Notes: generated by a model from the sequence alone, not told the origin. Numbered from the stretch's first letter, positions 7,594-16,683 are shown. The stretch is DNA of 64,000 nucleotides from Pseudanabaena sp. M085S1SP2A07QC (GCA_020404895.1 JADBWK010000147.1:1-64000), one strand, 5' to 3'. Numbers and translations are program-made.

Positions 7594-7616
7594 TGCATTA
7601 AACAAAGGAATCTAGA

Positions 7617-9251
7617 GTGAAAATTCATAAGTGGGCGATCGCCATATTATTGTGGGGTTTCCTGTTTAGGGCTGTATGCGCTATTTATCTCAATATCGGC
7701 TTTGACGAAGCTTACTATTACCTCTACACCCAAAATCTCAACTTAAGTTATTTCGATCATCCCCCACTAGTTGCCTTTACAGCAGGGATTGGGATCTGGC
7801 TGACTGGTGCAGTTACACCTTTTACAATCAGGATTGGCGGCGTTTTACTTTATACAGGGACATTAATATTCTCTTATCTAGCTAGTAAAAAGCTTTTTGG
7901 CGATCGCACAGCGACTTTAACTCTGGCGATTTTGACGACAATTCCAATTTTTCAGATTGCCTTTGGGATTCTCACTCTGCCTGATAATGCCTTGATGTTT
8001 TTCTGGGCGGCTTGTTTATGGGTTGCTGCTGAAGAATTTTTTCCATCCGATCAGACTGACAAATATCAACCGACCTATCGCCTTGCCATCATCGGTTTAT
8101 GCGTTGGGCTAGCATTTTTAGGTAAATATCATGGTGTGCTCTTGGGCGGAGGACTGGTACTATTTTGCTTGCTGAGTCGCCGTCACCGCAGCGCCCTGTT
8201 CTCAGTCTGGACATTGGCGGCGATCGCACTATTTGCGATCGCCATTTCGCCTGTGCTGTTGTGGAATGCTCAGCATGAATTTGCGTCATTTCGTTTTCAG
8301 AGTGGGCGAGCTGTGCCAACCCAAGGATATAACCTAGAGCGATTGTTGGTAACGATCCTTCCAGCGCTAGGCTATTTATTCCCCACATTTGGGATACCTT
8401 TATGGTGGACGAGTTTTCGCACGGCGGGGGGATTATTTAAAGCTGCGACAAAGCTAGGTAAAAGGGATGAAAATAACCATGAGCAGAATTATGAAGTAGC
8501 GATCGCCGAAGATCTTCTTCGCAACAAACAATTACTGATTCTTTGTGTATCGATGCCCATTTTCTTTGGGTTTACCTTTATGGGTGGATTTATCCAAATC
8601 CTGCCCTCATGGCATATGCCAGGATTTTTTGGGGCAGCCCTTTTACTCGGAGAGAGGGCAGCTCAAGTGCAATTAAAGCGACCAAAATTTATTCGCAATT
8701 GGCTCTGGGGATCAGGCGTAGTGATTTTGTCACTTATGCTCATTGGCTTGCTCCATGTGCATCTAGGGATTGCTCAAAAAGGTGGAGATGCTGCGATCGC
8801 GGGTGGCTTTTGGGAAGCTAAGGATGATCCTTCTACACAAATGATCGATATAGAGCAGTTGCGCCAAGCCTTTATTGATTCGCCCATGCTGAAAGCCGAA
8901 TTACAAAAATCTGATTTTGTGTTTAGCAATAATTTCTTCGTCGCTGGTCAAGTGGCGATGGCAATCCAGCCATTGGGCAAAAAAGTTACTTGTTTTGATG
9001 AAGATCTGCGTGGATTTGCTTATTGGAGCAAAACTGAAGATTTCGTTGGCAAGAGTTCTCTGTACATTACCTCAGAACAATTTATGAAGGACGAGAGATT
9101 TCCCCAACCTCTAGAAAAGTACAAAGGTTACTTTCAATCCTTAGAAAAAATTGCGGATATCCCTATTAAACGAGGAGGTCAAGCAGTCCAAATTTTCCCA
9201 GTTTATCGCGCCTCACCAATGTTAAAACCCTATCCACGTCCATATGGATAA
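7617..9251 (+). CDS. GT-C glycosyltransferase, GT39/PMT_2 family
   Basis: This 544-aa protein starts at GTG, with AAAGGA about 7 nt upstream. It has ~8-10 transmembrane helices in the first 370 residues and a soluble C-terminal part. The first extracytoplasmic loop carries FDEAYYY (D30-E31), the catalytic acidic pair of PMT/ArnT-like enzymes, followed by YFDHPPL, the usual second motif. Family members move a sugar from a polyprenyl-phosphate donor to lipid, glycan or protein on the outer face of the plasma membrane. The acceptor is unknown. It faces a convergent cyclic-nucleotide-binding gene; a hairpin at 9292 separates them. Confidence 0.9.
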   Translation: MKIHKWAIAILLWGFLFRAVCAIYLNIGFDEAYYYLYTQNLNLSYFDHPPLVAFTAGIGIWLTGAVTPFTIRIGGVLLYTGTLIFSYLASKKLFGDRTATLTLAILTTIPIFQIAFGILTLPDNALMFFWAACLWVAAEEFFPSDQTDKYQPTYRLAIIGLCVGLAFLGKYHGVLLGGGLVLFCLLSRRHRSALFSVWTLAAIALFAIAISPVLLWNAQHEFASFRFQSGRAVPTQGYNLERLLVTILPALGYLFPTFGIPLWWTSFRTAGGLFKAATKLGKRDENNHEQNYEVAIAEDLLRNKQLLILCVSMPIFFGFTFMGGFIQILPSWHMPGFFGAALLLGERAAQVQLKRPKFIRNWLWGSGVVILSLMLIGLLHVHLGIAQKGGDAAIAGGFWEAKDDPSTQMIDIEQLRQAFIDSPMLKAELQKSDFVFSNNFFVAGQVAMAIQPLGKKVTCFDEDLRGFAYWSKTEDFVGKSSLYITSEQFMKDERFPQPLEKYKGYFQSLEKIADIPIKRGGQAVQIFPVYRASPMLKPYPRPYG

Positions 9252-9276
9252 TACCAAAACCTTACAGGTTTTGGTT
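9250..9276. repeat. dispersed palindromic repeat, mini copy
   Basis: ATACCAAAACC TTACA GGTTTTGGT carries the closing ATACCAAA motif joined to the CCTTACAGG middle hairpin of the 2701 family. It overlaps the stop codon of the GT-C gene. Confidence 0.55.
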
Positions 9277-9291
9277 TACGCAATATGTACC

Positions 9292-9330
9292 GAATTAGTG
9301 GTGTAGAGCAAAGCCCCACACCACTAATTC
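9292..9330. terminator. bidirectional terminator between convergent genes
   Basis: GAATTAGTGGTGT (9292-9304) pairs perfectly with ACACCACTAATTC (9318-9330). It lies between the rightward GT-C gene and the leftward cNMP-binding gene and overlaps the latter's stop codon. Confidence 0.7.
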
Positions 9331-9782
9331 TTGACAGGCATAGTAACGGAAGCTTCTAATTCATTGAGCTTTATATTTTGGCTGCGAATGCGGCGCGATA
9401 ACAAGCGAATAATATTTACAGCAATATCGGGAGTCTCATCAATGGCTTCATATAGTTGTTGCTGCGTTAGCACCAGACAATCACAACCAGAAATTGCAGT
9501 CACAGAAGCCGATCGCGGTTCCGCATCAAAAAGAGACATTTCACCAAAGCAACTACCCTTTTCTAAAGTAGCCAGTTCCTGATCCCCCAAATGTACCCGC
9601 ACCCGACCAGCAACCACAATATAAAGCGATCGCCCTTCCTGACCTTGTGAAAAAATCATTTTGCCAGATGGATAGGAAACCTCATTCATGATCGAAGCAA
9701 GGCGCACTAAAAAGTCATCCCGCAATTCTTTGAAAATCGGAACTCCGCGCACTAATAGTAATCGATCAATACTGGTTAGCAT
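9324..9782 (-). CDS. cyclic nucleotide-binding domain protein
   Basis: The 152-aa protein is essentially a single CRP/PKA-type cyclic-nucleotide-binding domain (residues ~15-130), with FSQGQEGRSLYIVVAGRVRV and the phosphate-binding cassette FGEMSLFDAEPRSASV. No helix-turn-helix or other effector domain follows; the C-terminus is a short helix. The FGE.L and PRSA residues needed to hold cAMP/cGMP are present, so ligand binding is likely. Its ATG lies 3 bp behind the stop codon of the 1012-aa transporter/HEAT gene, so the two are surely one operon. It may act as a regulatory subunit for that membrane protein. Confidence 0.92.
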   Translation of the reverse strand: MLTSIDRLLLVRGVPIFKELRDDFLVRLASIMNEVSYPSGKMIFSQGQEGRSLYIVVAGRVRVHLGDQELATLEKGSCFGEMSLFDAEPRSASVTAISGCDCLVLTQQQLYEAIDETPDIAVNIIRLLSRRIRSQNIKLNELEASVTMPVKN

Positions 9783-9785
9783 CGC

Positions 9786-12700
9786 CTAAGAATCCCCAAC
9801 ACTATTTGGTTTGCCGCTCATTCTGGCTCTTTTTTCAGTATCTAAATCTTGACTGTCTTGCAGATTATCACTTAGATTTAGGGTGTTTTTCCCATTATTT
9901 TGAAAGTAATAGGAAATTGCCCTAGCCTGAGCAAGCACCAAAGAATCACGATCCTTGAGCAAATGTGGCAAAACCTTGATCAGCGATCGCGGCGAAGCAA
10001 CTTGCAAATAAGAGATCACTGCCTCCCTGACAAAACCTGTGGGATGTTCTAGACATTTCAACATCGCATCCGCAGGCAATCTCCAATGCTCTGTACGCCC
10101 CACATGAAAGCAGCAAGCTAAAGTCCAATCTGATAAACAATAGCGCAAATCCACAAGTTGTTGTAATCGGCTAGATGGTGGCAGCGGCTCATAAGTATGA
10201 ATATTGGCAAGAATACTTAATTTGTCCGTGATCGAGCGATTGTCAACCACCGACAAAATAATTTGCTTAACACTCAAGTCAACTGTATTGTCTAAAATCT
10301 CCATCCCACGAGCAATGCTGCTCTTGGAGTCAGACAGAATATTAAACGCAGCGGCTTGAATTGCTGATGCTGAATAAAGTAATTTCATCAGTAGAAAAAT
10401 TCGCTCTAAGCTACTGATCGCTTCATTCTCTAAAGAATTGATCAACAGACCAGCTTCGGTACTTGAGACTTGCTCGGTAGACATATCTACTACTCCTGCC
10501 CAAGCCTCCGTCATCACTCCTAACTCTTGAATTACCATCTTTTCAATACCGCTGCGCCCTATCAGTTCTAGGATTGCTTCAATACCTTGCTCCTGAGGAA
10601 TCCGAATCAGGGTACGTAAGATTTGTCGGCGATGTTTACCCCAAGATTTAGTTAAGTTATTGGCAAGTACGGCAATTGATGCCTGAGAACCGATTTCTCC
10701 CAAAATATCCCAAGCTTGTATGCGTACATTATCAGGGCTACGATCGCTAACGGATAACTCTAGTAACGATGCAATTGCATCATCCCCAAGTGCGACCAGT
10801 GCTTCATGAGCGGCTTTACGTGTTGCTTTGTAATGTAACCCGCGAATAATAGAAGGGAAATACTCACTAGCACGGGTGGCCGCGATCGCTCTTAGCAATG
10901 CACAGCGCACCTCAATCGATGGATCTTGCAATAATTGCGGTACATAAAAACGTAAGGACTGCATAAAAGCAGCTTCCGCCAAAGCCCGACAGCCTAGCAC
11001 TCGCTCAGGTTGTGATGAACTGGTGATCATATGCCGCAAAGTGTTAGTTGCCTCAGCAACCTGCGACGAAGCCCCTAGCCTCATCATCAAAGCTACTGCA
11101 GTACCCCGAATAATTGGATTTTGTTCTGGTCCCAGATATTTCCGTAGTCCATCAATATCGCGGTTTTTTTCATCAGCTAGCAAAATGTAGCGTAAGCATA
11201 AAGCTTGCACCTGCGGCGATGCATTAGGCGATTGCATCACCTCGCGGATATAAGCCAAATATCTAGGTTCAGGATTTTCTAGCATTGCTTCAATACTTTG
11301 CGCCTGCAAATCTGGTGTCATCTGCGACAACATCGGCGCAAGGGTTTCGCCCACGGCTTGTGGCACAATTTGCGTCAACAGGTCTATACAAACCGATCTC
11401 TCAGTCTGGGTTTCGGCTCTGGTCATCGACTCCGATAACGCCCGACGCACTTCGCGAGTATCGACAGTTAACATGCTCAGTTTCCCACGCTCTACACGCT
11501 GGATCAAAAGCTCCAGATAACCCCGTCGTAATAACCAAATAACCAGCACCCAGACAATAGCGACAAGGACAATGACTCCCGCAAACCAATGGGCGGAAAT
11601 ATCGGCACTGATACTATTGCGCCTAAAAACCTCACTAACAACCCAAATCAAAACCCCGGCTCCACCTGTTGCCAAGGGATCGGCGATGCCCCTGACAAAG
11701 GATTGAATCTGGCTGCGAAACTGATCTGGTACAGCTTGAAAAAGTGTGGGCGCAGTCGCCGCTACAATCGTGAACCGAAATAGTTCATCAAAGAATTTCA
11801 GAACCACAAAGCCTGCTAACACCCCAAACGGCGCAAACCCTGCGATCGTGCCTGTAATAATGATGCCTATAGGTGGCATCAGCACTGCAAAAAATACGCC
11901 AATTCGTTCAATAATTCGACTAGAGCCAAAAAGCTGAAGGGCAAGCTTAAAGACTCCCATAATCCCGCCAAAAATCCCCAAAAAGCTGCCGATCGCCTCT
12001 TCAGTTTTTAGATGAATTTCCAGTTGTGATTGATACTGAAACTCAATCATAAAAAATAAAACTTGAGCAGCAATAAAAAAGCCAAACAAGAGCCAGACAT
12101 ACTTGCGGATGTTGCCTTTGAGAGTACGAGTAGAAAGCTCACCTTCTTCTTCACTGTTATAGACAGAGTTAGGAAAAGCTTGTTTATAGCGGGTACTTAG
12201 ATAAAACAGTACGCAAGAACCGATCGCTAACATCAGGCAAGTTGCGAGGGGCATATTCGCCGCCCCACCGCCCCAAGCCACCAAAAATGGATAGGAAAAA
12301 CCACCCACGATTTCGGCAACAATAATTCCTGTACTAATTAAGGGAAAAGCTCGCTTAATTTCCCGAATATTAAATAACTGGTTTGCCGCAATGTCATTAT
12401 TAATATTGCTAAGTACGTAAATGCCCTCAACCCATAGGCGGATCCCAAATACAGCCGCCATATATACAAACGTACCTTTTTGCATCAGCCCCATCCATGC
12501 AAGAGGCAGTGGTAATGCAAGCAAGCAGGAAATGCCTAGCATCACCCAGCGCAAAGGAAATAGTTTTTGCAACCATGAGTAAAAAACCCCAAAAGCAGTC
12601 ACCACAAAAGCTGTAGCAATATATACCCAAGTCAATTTCTCAGCTGTATAGGCTTCGAGAAATAGAGTAGAGCTAGAATACTCAAGCCATACCGCTCCAA

Positions 12701-12824
12701 TTGATGTTGCACCGTAAAATAAAAACATCAAAAACGTGCGTTCAGCTTCGTCTGGACGCAGGTTGACGATTTTTAGAAATCGGCGCATCGAAGAATTAGA
12801 GTTAGGAATGACAGGTGCAGTCAT
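9786..12824 (-). CDS. ATP/ADP-translocase-like (MFS-type) membrane protein with HEAT repeats
   Basis: The N-terminal ~430 residues form ~11-12 transmembrane helices. They resemble the nucleotide transporter (TLC/Npt) branch of MFS proteins, including RPDEAERTFLMF near the start and FNIREIKRAFPLIS in the middle. The remaining ~570 residues are soluble and helical, with repeated pairs such as VRCALLRAIAATRA, VRIQAWDILGEIG and VREAVISYLQVA that fit HEAT/armadillo repeats. I chose ATG 12824 (MTAPVIPN) over the upstream ATG at 12890: the extra 22 residues look non-coding, and the longer start overlaps the divergent nuclease gene. It is followed directly by a cNMP-binding protein gene. Substrate unknown. 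Free-living cyanobacteria are not expected to import ATP, so a sensory or scaffold role is possible. Confidence 0.85.
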   Translation of the reverse strand: MTAPVIPNSNSSMRRFLKIVNLRPDEAERTFLMFLFYGATSIGAVWLEYSSSTLFLEAYTAEKLTWVYIATAFVVTAFGVFYSWLQKLFPLRWVMLGISCLLALPLPLAWMGLMQKGTFVYMAAVFGIRLWVEGIYVLSNINNDIAANQLFNIREIKRAFPLISTGIIVAEIVGGFSYPFLVAWGGGAANMPLATCLMLAIGSCVLFYLSTRYKQAFPNSVYNSEEEGELSTRTLKGNIRKYVWLLFGFFIAAQVLFFMIEFQYQSQLEIHLKTEEAIGSFLGIFGGIMGVFKLALQLFGSSRIIERIGVFFAVLMPPIGIIITGTIAGFAPFGVLAGFVVLKFFDELFRFTIVAATAPTLFQAVPDQFRSQIQSFVRGIADPLATGGAGVLIWVVSEVFRRNSISADISAHWFAGVIVLVAIVWVLVIWLLRRGYLELLIQRVERGKLSMLTVDTREVRRALSESMTRAETQTERSVCIDLLTQIVPQAVGETLAPMLSQMTPDLQAQSIEAMLENPEPRYLAYIREVMQSPNASPQVQALCLRYILLADEKNRDIDGLRKYLGPEQNPIIRGTAVALMMRLGASSQVAEATNTLRHMITSSSQPERVLGCRALAEAAFMQSLRFYVPQLLQDPSIEVRCALLRAIAATRASEYFPSIIRGLHYKATRKAAHEALVALGDDAIASLLELSVSDRSPDNVRIQAWDILGEIGSQASIAVLANNLTKSWGKHRRQILRTLIRIPQEQGIEAILELIGRSGIEKMVIQELGVMTEAWAGVVDMSTEQVSSTEAGLLINSLENEAISSLERIFLLMKLLYSASAIQAAAFNILSDSKSSIARGMEILDNTVDLSVKQIILSVVDNRSITDKLSILANIHTYEPLPPSSRLQQLVDLRYCLSDWTLACCFHVGRTEHWRLPADAMLKCLEHPTGFVREAVISYLQVASPRSLIKVLPHLLKDRDSLVLAQARAISYYFQNNGKNTLNLSDNLQDSQDLDTEKRARMSGKPNSVGDS

Positions 12825-12862
12825 CTGGGTGTATTCATGGATGATGGCGATCGTTTGACGAT

Positions 12863-13681
12863 ATGGTACTACAAGAACGCAAATCTGCAATGACAGCTAT
12901 TTCGCCAATTACCTCAATTTCACAAGGACATCTCAATATCTGGGAAATTTGTCGGCGTAGATATCTATATAGTTTTTTAGAGGAGTTAAGTTTACCTGAA
13001 GCTGATTTGCAGCGCAAAAAAAATTTGCTGTTAGGGTCAAATTTTCACTTGCTAATGCAGCAAAAAGAGCTAGGGCTAGATGTGTCGTCACTAGCGAGTA
13101 GTGATCCTAAGTTACGATCATGGATAGATGCGTTTGAGCATCAGCCACCAGAAATGATCAAAGGAGATCGCCTATGTGAACATCGACGCACATTAGAAAT
13201 GCAAATCGAAATGTCGCTGAATCATAGTGAGAATGGCGATCATGGTCAAGCGTATTTTGTCTTAACTGCAATTTACGACTTTTTGATTTTGGGCGATCGC
13301 AAGGCGCAAATTCTCGACTGGAAAACCCATCAAGTTGCGATCGCTGCTGAAAAATTAAAAACCAATTGGCAAACCCGCCTTTATTTATATCTGTTAGCCA
13401 AAACAACTAACTATGCACCTGAGCAATTATCAATGACCTATTGGTTTGCCAATACTGCCGAATCAGTAATCATTTCTTATTCGCAGATAGAGAATGATCA
13501 AACCGAAAAAAAATTACAGCATATTCTGGGACAGATCGCCCAAGCTCAAGACTATCCAAAATTAGCATCTGATAGTTCTGAGTGTGTTTACTGTGAGTTT
13601 CGCGATCGCTGCGATCGGGGCGATATGTTGACTAGTAATATACCTAGCAATATCTTCGATATCCCCGAAGTAACAGTTTAG
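12863..13681 (+). CDS. PD-(D/E)XK nuclease, RecB/Cas4-like, with Fe-S cluster cysteines
   Basis: The 272-aa protein opens with SQGHLNIWEICRRRY (C30) and has the nuclease core D139 (AIYDF) and D152-W-K154 (LDWKTH). It ends with a C-X2-C-X5-C cluster (C241, C244, C250). One N-terminal plus three C-terminal cysteines around a RecB-like core is the iron-staple arrangement of AddB, Cas4 and Dna2. It should therefore be a metal-dependent DNA exonuclease or endonuclease holding a 4Fe-4S cluster. No CRISPR, helicase or recombination partner is nearby. An alternative ATG at 12890 (MTAISP) would trim nine residues without touching the domain. It is divergent from the transporter gene, sharing a ~40-65 bp promoter region. 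Confidence 0.8.
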   Translation: MVLQERKSAMTAISPITSISQGHLNIWEICRRRYLYSFLEELSLPEADLQRKKNLLLGSNFHLLMQQKELGLDVSSLASSDPKLRSWIDAFEHQPPEMIKGDRLCEHRRTLEMQIEMSLNHSENGDHGQAYFVLTAIYDFLILGDRKAQILDWKTHQVAIAAEKLKTNWQTRLYLYLLAKTTNYAPEQLSMTYWFANTAESVIISYSQIENDQTEKKLQHILGQIAQAQDYPKLASDSSECVYCEFRDRCDRGDMLTSNIPSNIFDIPEVTV

Positions 13682-13700
13682 AAATATTGTTCTGAAGATA

Positions 13701-14783
13701 TTACATAAATCTCATTAAAACCTCTACAGTCGCTTGTCCAGTTTTCTCCCAGCTAAATTGCTTAGCTCTAGCTAGTCCAAGCTCTGAGAGCTGAGATCTC
13801 AATCCTAAATCATTGGCGATCGCCTGCATCGCATCAGTAATTTCATTCACCTTATAAGGATCAATTAAAATCGCAGCATCTCCAGCCACTTCTGGTAAAG
13901 ATGACAGGTTAGAGGTAATTACGGGAGTGCCACAAGCCATTGCTTCGAGGACAGGTAAACCGAAACCCTCCCAAAGTGACGGAAATACTAGCGCGATCGC
14001 GCCACTGATTATTTTGGGTAAGTTCTTATAGGGTACATAGTCTAGGAATTTGACTTGATCCGTTAGTCCTAATTCTTGGACTTGTTTTTTTAACGCTGGA
14101 GTATAGCGATTATCTGATGGCCCGGCTAGCCAAAGTTGATACTCATGATTTGACGGTAAACTTGCAAAAGCTGAAATTAGAAGACTAACGTTTTTATAAG
14201 GATCATGCCTACCAATATATAAAAAGTAAGAGTGTAATGATTTAGATTCTGACTTATTTACGATTTCTCGAAAGTGCTTCGCATCATACGCTAAAAGAAT
14301 AGGTGTAATTTTATGCGATGGGATATGACAAAATTTAACGATATCGTTTGCAGTAGATTGAGAATTACAAACAATATGCTGCGCCTGAGATAAGACCTGA
14401 GGTACATAATATTGATTGTATGGTGTAAGCGGAGAAAATCGCTTAGGGAATCTCAAAGGTATAAAATCGTGAACCATCACCACTGTAGAACATTGAGACC
14501 ATAATGGTGCTTCTGATATCGGTGAAAACAAAAGTTGCGATTTTAGCTCCTTGTAGATTTTTGGCAATTGAAATTGTATCCACATTAAGCGCCGTAGATG
14601 CCCTTTAAATCCTTGCTCTGCTGTTTGATCAACAGGTGTTTGATAACAATTATAATTAAGCAAAGGTTGTGAGGTTAAAATCGTCGGCTCAACCTTTTTT
14701 AGAAAGGGCAAAAGACTAAGTGCATAGGTTGTAGTACCTGTGGGCTTAGTTAATAAAAATGAATAGTTAATTAGTACAGACAA
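13701..14783 (-). CDS. GT4-family glycosyltransferase
   Basis: The 360-aa protein has a GT-B fold. Its C-terminal half carries the donor-binding elements YIGRHDPYKN and EGFGLPVLEAMACGTPVITS (the E-x7-E motif) typical of family GT4 mannosyl/rhamnosyl transferases. The N-terminal half has VVMVHDFIPLRFPKRF, seen in O-antigen mannosyltransferases. It would act on the cytoplasmic face, adding a sugar to a growing polysaccharide. It is the last gene of the large leftward locus, with only 2 bp separating it from the upstream GT2 gene, and ends opposite the convergent nuclease gene with no evident terminator in the 19-bp gap. Its exact linkage is unknown. Confidence 0.93.
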   Translation of the reverse strand: MSVLINYSFLLTKPTGTTTYALSLLPFLKKVEPTILTSQPLLNYNCYQTPVDQTAEQGFKGHLRRLMWIQFQLPKIYKELKSQLLFSPISEAPLWSQCSTVVMVHDFIPLRFPKRFSPLTPYNQYYVPQVLSQAQHIVCNSQSTANDIVKFCHIPSHKITPILLAYDAKHFREIVNKSESKSLHSYFLYIGRHDPYKNVSLLISAFASLPSNHEYQLWLAGPSDNRYTPALKKQVQELGLTDQVKFLDYVPYKNLPKIISGAIALVFPSLWEGFGLPVLEAMACGTPVITSNLSSLPEVAGDAAILIDPYKVNEITDAMQAIANDLGLRSQLSELGLARAKQFSWEKTGQATVEVLMRFM

Positions 14784-14785
14784 GA

Positions 14786-15664
14786 TTATTTATAAACAAA
14801 AACTAATTTTATAATTTCTAGATTATAGAAGTTTGGTGATTTCAAATATTCATATAAAAATTTAACTAGTAAATATACTCTTAGACAGAATATTTCCCAT
14901 AATTGGCAGTGCTTATGGTAGTAGTAAATTTGACTCTTCCTATATTCTAAAGACATTCTATCCGATAATTTTTTAACAGAATGTCCTCGCAAATGAATAA
15001 TAGATATATGAGGAGTATATAAGACTTTATATCCTTTATCTCTAACTCTTTTACACAAATCAGACTCCTCAAAATACATAAAAAACCTTTCGTCAAACCC
15101 ACCTAATAAATCGAACAAATCTTTCCTAATAAAAAAAGCAGCTCCAACAACTATATCTACAGCTCTAATAGATTGAAAATTCTTTTCAATGAGATATAGT
15201 TTATTTTCGTCATAAGAATTTTTATGCATTTTTTTTGCTCTAATTTCTCCAGTAAAACTAATTTCAGGCGAGAAAGAGACCTGAAATTTCCCATCAGGAA
15301 AAACTAGTTTAGGACCAATGATACCTACATCTGAATTTGAGGACATTAATTCTAATAGGTGTGGCAGAAAATTACTTGTAACTATTGTGTCAGTGTTCAA
15401 TAAAAGCAAAAAATCTCCCTTAGCTTCTCTAGCTCCAACATTATTTCCTGTTCCAAAACCAAGATTTTGAGGTAGTTTGATTAATCTCACATCAGGAAAC
15501 TTGCTCTCAATAATATTGATACTATTATCATGAGAGCTATTATCAACAACAATTATTTCAGAGTTATGCTTAGGAACAAATTTTTCTAAAGATCTCAGGC
15601 AGTTAACTAAAACATCCTCTCCATTAAAGTTAACTAAAATAATTGACACAAAATTAGAAGACAT
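14786..15664 (-). CDS. GT2-family glycosyltransferase (rhamnosyltransferase-like)
   Basis: The 292-aa protein starts VSIILVNFNGEDVL, with LLLLNTDTIV as its DxD-like metal/nucleotide site and GGFDERFFMYFEESDLCKR as the acceptor-side ED motif. This is the WbbL-like branch of GT2, often rhamnosyltransferases using dTDP-rhamnose. That fits the rfbABCD genes at the far end of the same locus. A hydrophobic patch near the C-terminus may attach it to the membrane. It is packed between two other glycosyltransferase genes with gaps of 2 and 5 bp. Confidence 0.92.
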   Translation of the reverse strand: MSSNFVSIILVNFNGEDVLVNCLRSLEKFVPKHNSEIIVVDNSSHDNSINIIESKFPDVRLIKLPQNLGFGTGNNVGAREAKGDFLLLLNTDTIVTSNFLPHLLELMSSNSDVGIIGPKLVFPDGKFQVSFSPEISFTGEIRAKKMHKNSYDENKLYLIEKNFQSIRAVDIVVGAAFFIRKDLFDLLGGFDERFFMYFEESDLCKRVRDKGYKVLYTPHISIIHLRGHSVKKLSDRMSLEYRKSQIYYYHKHCQLWEIFCLRVYLLVKFLYEYLKSPNFYNLEIIKLVFVYK

Positions 15665-15669
15665 ATAGA

Positions 15670-16683
15670 TTATCCACGCTTAGTAGTTTTTAATTGTCTA
15701 TTAATTAATATTTGCTTAATCTTTTGTAAATCAAACAAGATTTTTAATAACCAAACCCTCAAAGCTACACCTTCAGCATTATATCCTGACGATATACTTG
15801 TGAATAGTAATGCAATTATTCTTACACCAAAATCAAACCTTTTATCTTCAAAAGGATTATTCCAATTTATAATATCAAGATCTTTTTTAAATCTTTGATA
15901 GAACAGATTGCTAAAATTCTTCCTAACCAAGTAGCTATTAAGGGAAAGCTTGAATTTCTTCTTTATTAAAAGCATTATTTCTCGATAAATTTTTGAAGAA
16001 TCTTTAGTGACTCCTACATTATTTAAACCATGAATTCTATACATAACTAGAGGCTGGCGAATATGTTCGATTCTACCTTTCTGTGCTGCAACTAAAGCAA
16101 TCCACCAATCATGATACCAGTTAATTTTGTCTTGTTCAGGAAACGGGAGTATATCGTTTACTATAGATTTACAAAATATTAATGAGCATCCAGTTACTAC
16201 ATTACAAAGTAATAGCAGATCTGTTGATAGCTTTTCAGGATTTCGACCTTCAAATTCCCAAGTTGATTGATTAATTACATTGTCTTTAGAATCTATCATT
16301 TTCAAGTCAGAATGGACTAAAACTGCTTTTTTTTCTCTTAGTTTTGCTAATAATATAGATAATTTTTGAGGATGCCAAATATCATCTTGATCTGACAAAG
16401 CTATAGCAGTAATTGAACTATCTTCAATACAATATTTCAATCCACGTTCAAAATTATAATAATGATTAAGATTTTGATTATGAAAATGGCAAACAAATCG
16501 TGTGTCATCACCAATAATTATTTCAATAGATTTTTGCAAATCTATTAAAGAAAAGTCATCAACAATATGACATATCCAATTTTCATGGATTTGATTTTTG
16601 ATTGACTGAATCTGTTTTTGAAAATATTCTATATTGGGATTATATGTAGCTAAAACAATACCTATTTTCTCTAGTATTATCAT
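15670..16683 (-). CDS. GT2-family glycosyltransferase
   Basis: The 337-aa protein has the GT2 start IGIVLATYNPNIEYF and an ALSDQDDIWHPQKL segment, the DQDD form of the catalytic Asp motif. WYHDWWIALVAA follows at the acceptor side. This subgroup occurs in rhamnan and O-antigen clusters, where it often adds rhamnose or galactose. The very low GC of this and neighbouring genes relative to the flanking core genes fits acquisition with the polysaccharide locus. The 110 bp upstream (16684-16793) shows no features beyond AT-rich sequence. Confidence 0.9.
   Translation of the reverse strand: MIILEKIGIVLATYNPNIEYFQKQIQSIKNQIHENWICHIVDDFSLIDLQKSIEIIIGDDTRFVCHFHNQNLNHYYNFERGLKYCIEDSSITAIALSDQDDIWHPQKLSILLAKLREKKAVLVHSDLKMIDSKDNVINQSTWEFEGRNPEKLSTDLLLLCNVVTGCSLIFCKSIVNDILPFPEQDKINWYHDWWIALVAAQKGRIEHIRQPLVMYRIHGLNNVGVTKDSSKIYREIMLLIKKKFKLSLNSYLVRKNFSNLFYQRFKKDLDIINWNNPFEDKRFDFGVRIIALLFTSISSGYNAEGVALRVWLLKILFDLQKIKQILINRQLKTTKRG

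Noticed and set aside
12825..12890. N-terminal extension of the transporter/HEAT protein to ATG 12890
   Set aside because: The 22 extra residues do not resemble the family and would overlap the divergent nuclease gene and its promoter.
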